From the NCBI GenBank assembly GCA_945875195.1, contig CAMCJW010000207.1, forward strand, positions 1-5,475: a stretch of DNA of 5,475 nucleotides. The letters are read 5' to 3'. The position numbers and the translations under genes are program-made. Source of the DNA: Chitinophaga pinensis (GTDB lineage Bacteria; Bacteroidota; Bacteroidia; UKL13-3). The notes beneath the pieces were generated by a model. It searched no databases. It had not been told where the DNA came from and saw nothing but the letters and a program-made list of their open reading frames with translations. Below, piece after piece: positions 1-5,475 of this stretch (the stretch's first letter is position 1; each line of letters starts with the position of its first letter).

Positions 1-1499
1 CCAAAGATTCGTTGAGGTTAGAAAGCAAGAATGGAAAAAAGTTTATTGTTCATAGGGTTATAAAATCTGAATCACTTAGTTCAATCAGCAAGAAATACGG
101 TGTAAATGAGTCGGAAGTGCTCAGCAACAACCCACTGTTAAGCGCAAAAGTATATGAAGGTCAGGTTTTAAAAATACCTGTTAACGAATCTAAATATGGC
201 GCAGTTGCTGTTGCGCCAGTTAAGCCTATATCCGATTCAAAATTACCTTTAGCTAAAACACTTCCTAATCTTGAAGAAAAAACTGCTAAAAAGTCTGAAC
301 CAATAATAAAAGAAGAGCCAGTTAAAGTATCGCCTGTTGAGGCGCCTACAGCAAGCAAGCAAACAGAGTTAACACCAGTAGCTAACAAAGTTGAAAAGTC
401 TTTTAAAGTTTATGTGGTAGCCTCTCCACAAACAGTGCAACATTTGAGTGAATCATTTGAAGTAAATGCTGCGGATGTGATTGCTTTGAATGAATTGAAA
501 AACTATAATTTAAAAGAGGGACAAAAAATTAAAATCCCAATGGATAATAGTCCGGCTATTGCAAAAGCAGAAATAAAACCTACCATTAAAGCAGTTGTTA
601 AAGAAGATTTGCCCCCGGTAAATCCAAAACCAGCACCGGTTGCAGTTGCCGCTGTTAAACCTGTAGCCAATACCAACTATGTTAAGCCTGCAATTACCAA
701 TATTAAACCACAAGAAAGCAAACTAGAAAAAAAGGCAAAGTATGAACCTTTGTCGAATAAAATAATAGATACTGCTGCTGTTTTTGCTTTGCGAAAAAGT
801 AAACGTGAGGCTGATTTTGCGCGTTTAGATAGCATGTACACCCACCCAGATGGTGCTGCCTATAAGGCTTTTGATTATAAACAAACAGATTACCAGTTTG
901 ATTTGTATTCAATGCGCTTAGCAGAAGCAAATGCCATTGAAGTACCTACCACCAACCAAAGCAAAGGTTATGGCGATAAAAACACCACACACTGTGTTAA
1001 AATGGGTGAAACTTTAGCTTCTATTGCAAAAAAATACAAGATAACTACAACAGATATTATTAACTGGAATGGCTTAACAGCATACAGGGTAAAGGTAGGA
1101 CAAGATTTAGTGATAAACGCTGCAAGAGGAGATATTTCGCCATATGTGCGTACCATTGCTAACCAAGTTAAAATGCAAGGCGAAACAGCCATTGTTTATG
1201 AAAACATACATGGTTTAGCCCAATTTGATAGCAGGCTTTCGCAGGTTAGGGGAGTATATGTCAATAATATTGAAAAGGGTAAGTTTGTATACATTGTTAA
1301 CAAAGACAAATACCGTGAGGATTTTGCCGTAGTGATTGGTCCTTTGCCAAAAGGAACGCCTAAAGAGGTTATTGTTATTGTAGATGCTGAAACTGCAAAA
1401 GAATTAGCAATTGAAAAATCATGGGTAAATGTTGAATTGTATTATGGTACTGCTGTTCAAGATGTGGCAAACAAAGAAACAGAAGCAAAAAATAAATAA
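1..1499 (+). CDS. LysM-repeat cell-wall protein with a C-terminal double-psi beta-barrel-like domain (5' end missing)
   Basis: Probably a periplasmic or envelope protein that binds peptidoglycan. The frame is open to the left edge (K-D-S-L at bases 3-14), so the TTG at base 12 is unlikely to be the true start; a signal peptide probably lies just outside the window. Numbering from that TTG, three LysM modules occupy about residues 11-56, 131-176 and 327-369. Only the third has the canonical GETL turn; the second is degenerate. Long Lys/Pro/Ala-rich linkers (about 57-130 and 177-245) look disordered. Residues about 385-480 resemble the RlpA-like double-psi beta-barrel found at the C-terminus of Bacteroidota LysM proteins, but this is a weaker call. 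The protein has one cysteine (328), in the third LysM. No hydrolase motif is visible, so a structural or scaffolding role is inferred. It ends in TAA 6 bases before the glycosyltransferase, suggesting cotranscription. Confidence 0.85.
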   Translation, partial: KDSLRLESKNGKKFIVHRVIKSESLSSISKKYGVNESEVLSNNPLLSAKVYEGQVLKIPVNESKYGAVAVAPVKPISDSKLPLAKTLPNLEEKTAKKSEPIIKEEPVKVSPVEAPTASKQTELTPVANKVEKSFKVYVVASPQTVQHLSESFEVNAADVIALNELKNYNLKEGQKIKIPMDNSPAIAKAEIKPTIKAVVKEDLPPVNPKPAPVAVAAVKPVANTNYVKPAITNIKPQESKLEKKAKYEPLSNKIIDTAAVFALRKSKREADFARLDSMYTHPDGAAYKAFDYKQTDYQFDLYSMRLAEANAIEVPTTNQSKGYGDKNTTHCVKMGETLASIAKKYKITTTDIINWNGLTAYRVKVGQDLVINAARGDISPYVRTIANQVKMQGETAIVYENIHGLAQFDSRLSQVRGVYVNNIEKGKFVYIVNKDKYREDFAVVIGPLPKGTPKEVIVIVDAETAKELAIEKSWVNVELYYGTAVQDVANKETEAKNK

Positions 1500-1505
1500 A
1501 ATCCA

Positions 1506-2402
1506 TTGAATCCTGTTCCTCAAATCCACGCCCATTCTGCCAAGAAGGTTGAAGAAAACCCAATTTTCAGTATTCTCATTCCAACTTGGAATAACCTTGC
1601 ATACCTTCAACTTTGTATCAAAAGTATCCATCAAAATAGTAGGTTCAAACACCAAATTATTATTCATGTGAATGAAGGCAAGGATGGCACCAAAGAATGG
1701 GTTGATGCAGCTGGTTATGCCTATACTTCTTCTGAAGAAAATGTTGGCGTGTGTTACGCTCTTAATTCATCTTCAAAGTTTGCAAGCACCAATTATATAC
1801 TCTATTTAAACGACGACATGTTTGTAGGCAAAGATTGGGATTACTATTTGATGCAGGCAATTGAAGCCAAAGGTGATGAGTATTTTTATTATTCGGGCAC
1901 TATGGTAGAATATGAAAATTCTGGAAATGCAGCTGTTTTATCGCCATACGATTTTGGTAGAACCTATGATAAATTTGATGAAGATGCTTTCAATACCTTG
2001 GTTGAAAGAAAGCTAAAACCTGATTGGTTTGGAGCCTGTTGGCCACCAAGTATTGTGCACAAAAAGCTCTGGGATTTGGCCAAGGGTTATGATGTAGCTT
2101 ATTCTCCTGGGTTTTATTCCGACCCAGATTTTGCGATGAAACTTTGGCAGTTGGGGGTAAGAGATTTTAAAGGAATTGGTAGTAGTATGGTTTATCATTT
2201 TAAATGTAAATCTACAGGCAGAGTTATTAGAAATAACGGCCGAAAAACCTTTGCCAAAAAATGGGGTATTTCTTCTTCTTTTTTATACAAACAAGTATTG
2301 AAATTAGGGGAACCATTTCAAGAAAATGTTCAGCTAAAATACCCTACAGGACCTTCACTATGGTTAAATAAAATAAAGGCATTTTATATTGCCAATTTTT
2401 AG
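1506..2402 (+). CDS. Family 2 glycosyltransferase
   Basis: A 298-residue GT-A-fold glycosyltransferase, expected to move a sugar from a nucleotide-sugar donor onto an envelope glycan or other acceptor at the cytoplasmic face of the membrane. Donor and acceptor cannot be read from the sequence. Visible family marks: the opening strand FSILIPTWNN (residues 21-30), the metal-binding acidic pair in LNDDM (D103, D104), an acceptor-region stretch WFGACW (174-179), the acidic SDPDF motif (D206, D208) and a late histidine in YHFKCKSTGR (H231). There is no signal peptide or clear membrane helix. The TTG at 1506 is chosen because no ATG precedes the catalytic core (the first in-frame ATG is M105) and it sits just after the upstream stop. 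No Shine-Dalgarno is seen, only A-rich leader, so expression may depend on coupling to the LysM gene. The TAG stop overlaps the stop of convergent bshB1. Confidence 0.88.
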   Translation: MNPVPQIHAHSAKKVEENPIFSILIPTWNNLAYLQLCIKSIHQNSRFKHQIIIHVNEGKDGTKEWVDAAGYAYTSSEENVGVCYALNSSSKFASTNYILYLNDDMFVGKDWDYYLMQAIEAKGDEYFYYSGTMVEYENSGNAAVLSPYDFGRTYDKFDEDAFNTLVERKLKPDWFGACWPPSIVHKKLWDLAKGYDVAYSPGFYSDPDFAMKLWQLGVRDFKGIGSSMVYHFKCKSTGRVIRNNGRKTFAKKWGISSSFLYKQVLKLGEPFQENVQLKYPTGPSLWLNKIKAFYIANF

Positions 2403-3115
2403 ATCTGATCCAATAAATTTCTTGAACCGATAGTTGATTTTACCGTATATCCTTCGCCATATTTTACACCAATTCTCCTGCCATATTCAAGGCACCTTCC
2501 TTCTAAATGCCTGATAAATTCTGGTGTGGCAATGGGCGTAATTGGCTCAATAGAATTTGGGTTGTAAAATTGCGTTTCATACGCTTTTATAGATTCCATT
2601 TTCCTGTCAAAAAAAGGCGTAATATCAAAAACAATATCAGGCTCGGTTAGCATATCCTGAATGTAATGGTAAACTTTTTTTGGTCGCCATGCCTCTTGGG
2701 TATTGCCATTTAGGCTGGTGTTTATTTTCTTTAATCCCGACAAAAAGCAAGCATCATGCACTAGGTCGGCAGCCCTACCGTGGTCTATATGCCTGTCGCT
2801 TTCTGCATTGGCTAATACTATTTCCGGTTGGTATTTTCTAATTACCTCAATTACCTTCATTATGTGAGCTTCGTCTTTTACAAAGAAACCATCTCTAAAT
2901 CCCAAATTCTCTCTGTGGTGGATCCCTAAAATGGAAGTGGCTTTTTTTGATTCCTCATCGCGGGTTTCGGCAGTGCCACGCGTGCCTAATTCGCCTCTGG
3001 TTAAATCTACAATCACCACTTTATGTCCAAGGGCAATATGCGCCATGATTGTTCCACTACAAGATAATTCTGCATCATCAGGATGCGCTGCAAATACCAA
3101 GATATCGGTTTTCAT
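2399..3115 (-). CDS. bshB1: Bacillithiol biosynthesis deacetylase BshB1
   Basis: A 238-residue cytoplasmic zinc-dependent deacetylase of the PIG-L/LmbE family. BshB enzymes remove the acetyl group from N-acetyl-glucosaminyl-malate to give glucosaminyl-malate, the second step of bacillithiol synthesis; BshC then adds cysteine. The N-terminal AHPDDAE motif (residues 10-16) supplies the zinc ligands H11 and D14 and the catalytic base D13. The SDRHIDHGRA motif (106-115) supplies H109 and the third zinc ligand H112. The TRGELGTRGT stretch (39-48) is typical of the BshB1 branch, and the length is normal. The ATG at 3115 places the catalytic motif at its usual distance from the start. It lies 25 bases downstream of the thioredoxin-like gene on the same strand, so the two probably share a transcript. 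bshA and bshC are not in the window. A related LmbE-type deacetylase with another substrate is possible but less likely. Confidence 0.93.
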   Translation of the reverse strand: MKTDILVFAAHPDDAELSCSGTIMAHIALGHKVVIVDLTRGELGTRGTAETRDEESKKATSILGIHHRENLGFRDGFFVKDEAHIMKVIEVIRKYQPEIVLANAESDRHIDHGRAADLVHDACFLSGLKKINTSLNGNTQEAWRPKKVYHYIQDMLTEPDIVFDITPFFDRKMESIKAYETQFYNPNSIEPITPIATPEFIRHLEGRCLEYGRRIGVKYGEGYTVKSTIGSRNLLDQI

Positions 3116-3140
3116 TGTACGATTATACTAACTGGATTAA

Positions 3141-4574
3141 CTACTTAACGTTCTTCTTTTCTCTTTCTTTAATAAACTCAGTGAGCTGCTCCACGTTGAT
3201 GCGTTTGGCTAAAATCTTTTTGTTTTCATCTAGCAAGTACAAAACGGGGGTGCTGTAAATATCATATAATTTGCGGAAATTGGTTTCGTTGTTTGGATCA
3301 TACACATTTAACCATTTCAATTTGTTCTCGCGCAAGTACTTTTGCCACTCCTTAGAATCTGGCGTTAGGCTCACAGCATACACATCAAACATTTTTAAGC
3401 CTGTGGCTCCTTTTGGATTCAATTCATCATAAAGTGTTCTTAGCTTTGGCATTTCTTCTTTACACTTACCGCAATTGGCATCCCAGAATATGAGCAAGGT
3501 ATATTTTGATTTGATATTGTAAAGGCTATGATAAACATTGTTGGTATCTAACATGTTTAAGTTTGGACCTCTGTTGCCAATTAAATTGTTTCTTAATTGA
3601 TCTGCACGGTCTTTCATTTTAAACAACAAAGTTTCATCTATCCAAAATGCTTTTCCTTTGGCATAATACTCATCTATCATGTGCACAAAGACCTTGTCCA
3701 TTCCCATATAAGTAGAGGTTTCGTAATGGTTGGTGATCCAAAACAAGCAATATTTAAAGTTCTCTTTGCCAGCAGCAGCTTTGGTTAAAACAAAATCTGC
3801 CGATTTAATAATGCTATCTGGAATTTGTGGTGTTAATTTTACCATAAACGCTTCAAACTTATTATGAAACACAGGTGTTCTCACAATGCGTTCATCGCTG
3901 AAATCAAAATTATCAAAGTAGTGGTTATAGTAATAGTTAAACTGAAAATTTGAATCTATGATTTCACCCTTAAAATTCTTTGGCGCATCTGGCACATCAA
4001 TATCTGTCATCATTTTAAAAATCTTGCTCAACAACATTTGAGGATGGTCTTTTAAAACTCCCTTTCTGTATTCAAATAAATCTTGAGAAATCTTTTTATA
4101 TTTATCACCAGTAATTCTTAAAGTAGCAGTATCATTGATTTCTTTAGCCTTTTTAATCTGGGCATCAAATTCATTGGCTTGTCTGCCCATAGAAGAAGTA
4201 TAGCGCGTGTAGGCAAAAAACACCTCGTTTTCTGGCGAACCTTTGATCTTCATGTTCATGATAACATCTGCTGTATCTGTTTCTAAACTAAATTCTGCTT
4301 CGGTTACAATAAAATCAAACAACAAAGATTTCTCCGCAGTAGCAACTAAATAAACACCTCCCTCAAGAGGCTTGACGCCTTTATAAACCATTTTACCTGT
4401 TTTATCCGTTACAGCGCTATCTCTCAAATACTGTTTGTCGCCAAAATAATACCCCAAATAAAACTTTTTATTGGGTGCTCCTTTAATGGTAATTGCAATA
4501 TTATAGGCATCTTTGGCAAAGGTAGTTCCTGCCATGAGCAGGATTGTAAATAAAAATAAAGCTGATTTTTTCAT
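3141..4574 (-). CDS. Periplasmic TlpA-like thioredoxin-fold protein with DUF4369 and DUF5106 domains
   Basis: A 477-residue exported protein with a layout characteristic of Bacteroidota. Residues 1-20 form a signal peptide (MKK, hydrophobic core, T-F-A before the predicted cut). No lipobox cysteine is present, so it should be soluble in the periplasm. About residues 23-110 match DUF4369, a beta-rich domain; about 120-195 are helical and charged; about 200-345 match DUF5106, with the YFDNFDFSDERIVRTP and MGMDKVFVHM stretches. The C-terminus (about 345-477) is a TlpA/redoxin fold with the redox pair C368-G-K-C371 in FWDANCGKC and a cis-proline loop STP (P443). Both catalytic cysteines are present, so thiol-disulfide reductase activity is likely; partners are unknown. 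It is the first gene of a probable two-gene unit with bshB1. The ATG at 4574 is the start that gives a clean signal peptide. Confidence 0.92.
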   Translation of the reverse strand: MKKSALFLFTILLMAGTTFAKDAYNIAITIKGAPNKKFYLGYYFGDKQYLRDSAVTDKTGKMVYKGVKPLEGGVYLVATAEKSLLFDFIVTEAEFSLETDTADVIMNMKIKGSPENEVFFAYTRYTSSMGRQANEFDAQIKKAKEINDTATLRITGDKYKKISQDLFEYRKGVLKDHPQMLLSKIFKMMTDIDVPDAPKNFKGEIIDSNFQFNYYYNHYFDNFDFSDERIVRTPVFHNKFEAFMVKLTPQIPDSIIKSADFVLTKAAAGKENFKYCLFWITNHYETSTYMGMDKVFVHMIDEYYAKGKAFWIDETLLFKMKDRADQLRNNLIGNRGPNLNMLDTNNVYHSLYNIKSKYTLLIFWDANCGKCKEEMPKLRTLYDELNPKGATGLKMFDVYAVSLTPDSKEWQKYLRENKLKWLNVYDPNNETNFRKLYDIYSTPVLYLLDENKKILAKRINVEQLTEFIKEREKKNVK

Positions 4575-4677
4575 AAATATTTGTTCTATTTCAGGTTGTG
4601 AAAATAACCAAAATCAAACCACTCTTCAAGCATTCTGAGGATTTAACATATTTTTAAGTGAATGCTAATGACTTAGG

Positions 4678-4693
4678 ATTGGCTCGAACCAAT
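4678..4693. repeat. 16-base near-perfect palindrome in the divergent intergenic region
   Basis: The sequence ATTGGCTCGAACCAAT is symmetric about 4685/4686, apart from one mismatched pair (C4683 against A4688). It lies 104 bases upstream of the minus-strand thioredoxin-like gene and 31 bases upstream of the -33 box of the rightward promoter. A dimeric regulator could bind such a site; this is inferred from symmetry and position only, and no known regulator's consensus is recognised. It could also be chance, or a weak hairpin in a leader transcript. Confidence 0.4.
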
Positions 4694-4723
4694 AAATATC
4701 AGTTAAATACATGACATTCATCA

Positions 4724-4754
4724 TTTGTTGATCCAAAAATTGAGATTAGCTTTG
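4724..4754 (+). promoter_or_regulatory. Bacteroidota-type promoter for the small coiled-coil gene
   Basis: A TTTG box at 4724-4727 (-33 element) is followed after 19 bases by TAGCTTTG at 4747-4754, a full match to the -7 consensus TAnnTTTG used by the Bacteroidota primary sigma factor. Spacing is within the accepted range. Transcription would begin a few bases past 4754, leaving an AT-rich leader of about 30 bases before the ATG at 4792. It probably drives both the coiled-coil gene and the methyltransferase gene. Seen directly by motif; the transcription start is inferred. Confidence 0.75.
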
Positions 4755-4791
4755 TTTAAGAAATTAACCAACAATTTTAACAATTATACCA

Positions 4792-5175
4792 ATGGAAATT
4801 AAAGCACATTTTAACGAAATTTACGCAAACATTTTATCTTGGGTGAACGATTTAACATTTTATAAAGACGAGTTAAATGTTTTTCAAACCCGTTTGGAAG
4901 AGGTTGCAAAGCAAAACAGCAAACAAGAGGTGATGACGGAAGTTGAGCATTTCCAAAACCAATTTATTAGGCAGCATGAGGTGATTGATACCTTGAAACA
5001 CGATTTAAAAAAATTTAATAATACCATTGTCGAAAACATTTCAAAGAATCCTGTGGCCAGCGATCGTCGCACAACGGCTGCTCCTGTTGAATTGGAAGAC
5101 CAGTATCGAACTTTCTTAAAGATTTACAATGAATTAAAATCTGATTTTGAAAAATTTCTAGTGAAGACCTACTAA
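4792..5175 (+). CDS. Small coiled-coil protein of unknown function
   Basis: A 127-residue protein that I do not recognise. It has no signal peptide, no membrane segment and no cysteine, so it is expected in the cytoplasm. Residues about 1-85 are rich in Glu, Lys, Gln, Asn and hydrophobics in a roughly heptad pattern and should form long helices or a coiled coil. A short polar, probably flexible stretch (about 86-100, with SDRRTTAAP) separates these from a final helix (about 101-127). No catalytic motif is visible. It is likely a real gene: it has an ATG start about 37 bases after a strong promoter match, its composition looks like real protein, and it is followed 11 bases later by the methyltransferase gene, so the two are probably cotranscribed. 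No Shine-Dalgarno precedes the ATG. A role as a partner or structural adaptor is possible but not shown. Confidence 0.8.
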   Translation: MEIKAHFNEIYANILSWVNDLTFYKDELNVFQTRLEEVAKQNSKQEVMTEVEHFQNQFIRQHEVIDTLKHDLKKFNNTIVENISKNPVASDRRTTAAPVELEDQYRTFLKIYNELKSDFEKFLVKTY

Positions 5176-5186
5176 ATTTGTGGGCA

Positions 5187-5475
5187 GTGAACACATTGCC
5201 AAAAGATTTTGTTGAAAGTATCCTGTCTCTTTTTCCTGAGGAGGCAGGATATTTTTTTGAGGCTTTATCAAACAATGCCATTACCTCTATTCGGCTCAAT
5301 GCCCATAAAAAAAGTACAGCTTTTGAAAATGAAACACCCATTGAATGGTGCGCAAATGGCAGGTATTTGGCAGAGCGCCCTTCATTTATATCAGATCCTT
5401 TGTTGCATGCAGGTGCCTATTATGTGCAGGAAAGCTCTAGCATGTTTTTAGACGCTTGCATTAAAAATTTACCCT
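5187..5475 (+). CDS. NOL1/NOP2/Sun-type rRNA cytosine-C5 methyltransferase, N-terminal part (3' end missing)
   Basis: The first 96 codons of an RsmF-like enzyme that uses S-adenosylmethionine to methylate C5 of a cytosine in rRNA; the exact target base cannot be told. Visible marks, numbering from the GTG at 5187: LPKDF (residues 4-8), the IRLNAHK stretch (35-41, usually RLNP.K), W54 followed by GRYL, then RPSF (64-67), DP (70-71), and HAGAYYVQESSSMF (74-87), a hallmark block leading into the SAM-binding domain. The catalytic cysteine motifs and the SAM site lie beyond the right edge. The frame is open from 5175 to 5475. No ATG is available near the start; GTG 5187 gives M-N-T-L-P-K-D-F like homologues, while TTG 5178 and TTG 5196 are alternatives. 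It follows the coiled-coil gene by 11 bases. A terminator-like hairpin lies inside codons 11-24. Confidence 0.88.
   Translation, partial: MNTLPKDFVESILSLFPEEAGYFFEALSNNAITSIRLNAHKKSTAFENETPIEWCANGRYLAERPSFISDPLLHAGAYYVQESSSMFLDACIKNLP
5218..5258 (+). other. Terminator-like hairpin inside the start of the methyltransferase gene
   Basis: Arms 5218-5229 and 5241-5252 pair over 12 positions (ten Watson-Crick, two G-U: 5218/5252 and 5226/5244) around an 11-base loop. The right arm runs straight into six more T residues (5253-5258). This is the shape of an intrinsic terminator, yet it lies within well-supported coding sequence (residues S-I-L-S-L-F-P-E-E-A-G-Y-F-F). It could partly end transcription after the coiled-coil gene, or be a by-product of the codons used. 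The structure is seen; the function is not established. Confidence 0.4.

Noticed and set aside
12..14. TTG at base 12 as the start of the LysM protein.
   Set aside because: The frame is open to the left edge, and an exported LysM protein should have a signal peptide, which is absent from this start. The gene is treated as 5'-truncated.
202..662. Repeated VAVAPVKP / VAVAAVKP stretches in the LysM linkers as a possible DNA repeat.
   Set aside because: The similarity is in the protein only; codons differ, and Ala/Val/Pro/Lys-rich linkers commonly give such matches.
2378..2400. Small hairpin GGCA/TGCC followed by AATTTTT near the end of the glycosyltransferase, a possible terminator.
   Set aside because: Only four base pairs around an 8-base loop, inside coding sequence; too weak to expect termination.
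3597..3788. Open frames on the strand opposite the thioredoxin-like gene and the other genes.
   Set aside because: Their translations are low-complexity or unlike any protein family and lie wholly within well-supported genes on the other strand.
4609..4616. Possible -7 element (TGATTTTG on the minus strand) for the thioredoxin-like gene, 34 bases before its ATG.
   Set aside because: It differs from TAnnTTTG at one fixed position and no TTTG box lies at a suitable distance upstream, so it is too weak to annotate.
4678..4694. The minus strand reads GGTTCGAGCC, like a tRNA T-arm, hinting at a tRNA or tRNA fragment.
   Set aside because: The best pairing leaves a 6-base loop instead of 7, and the neighbouring sequence has no anticodon arm, D-arm or acceptor stem. 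The palindrome explains the match.
5209..5451. An open frame of about 80 codons overlapping the methyltransferase start.
   Set aside because: The overlapping frame from 5187 gives clear methyltransferase family motifs; this one gives none.

Overview
The window looks like ordinary chromosomal DNA from a member of the Bacteroidota, class and genus not resolved. Four signs point there: the DNA is AT-rich; a periplasmic thioredoxin-like protein has the DUF4369-DUF5106-redoxin layout characteristic of this phylum; there is a bacillithiol deacetylase gene (bshB1, known from Firmicutes and Bacteroidota); and one promoter matches the Bacteroidota pattern TTTG-N19-TAnnTTTG exactly. None of the gene starts shows a clear Shine-Dalgarno sequence, which also fits.

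Layout. Bases 1-2402 (+) hold two tightly packed genes: a LysM-repeat cell-wall protein cut by the left edge, and a family 2 glycosyltransferase that begins 6 bases later in the same reading frame with a TTG start. Bases 2399-4574 (-) hold a second unit, transcribed as a DUF4369/DUF5106 thioredoxin-like protein and then bshB1. The two units run tail to tail and their stop codons overlap. A 217-base divergent intergenic region (4575-4791) carries a near-perfect palindrome and a textbook Bacteroidota promoter. That promoter faces right into a small coiled-coil protein of unknown function (4792-5175) and the first 96 or so codons of a NOL1/NOP2/Sun-type rRNA cytosine-C5 methyltransferase, which runs off the right edge.

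Functional picture. The left unit concerns the cell envelope (peptidoglycan binding, glycosylation). The minus-strand unit is linked by thiol chemistry: one product is a periplasmic CxxC protein, the other makes a precursor of the cytoplasmic thiol bacillithiol. The right unit is translation-related through the methyltransferase. I found no mobile element, CRISPR array, tRNA, rRNA or defence system, and no convincing undescribed system. The points most worth a second look are a terminator-shaped hairpin inside the start of the methyltransferase gene, the palindrome between the divergent genes, the thiol-themed gene pair, and the unknown coiled-coil gene.
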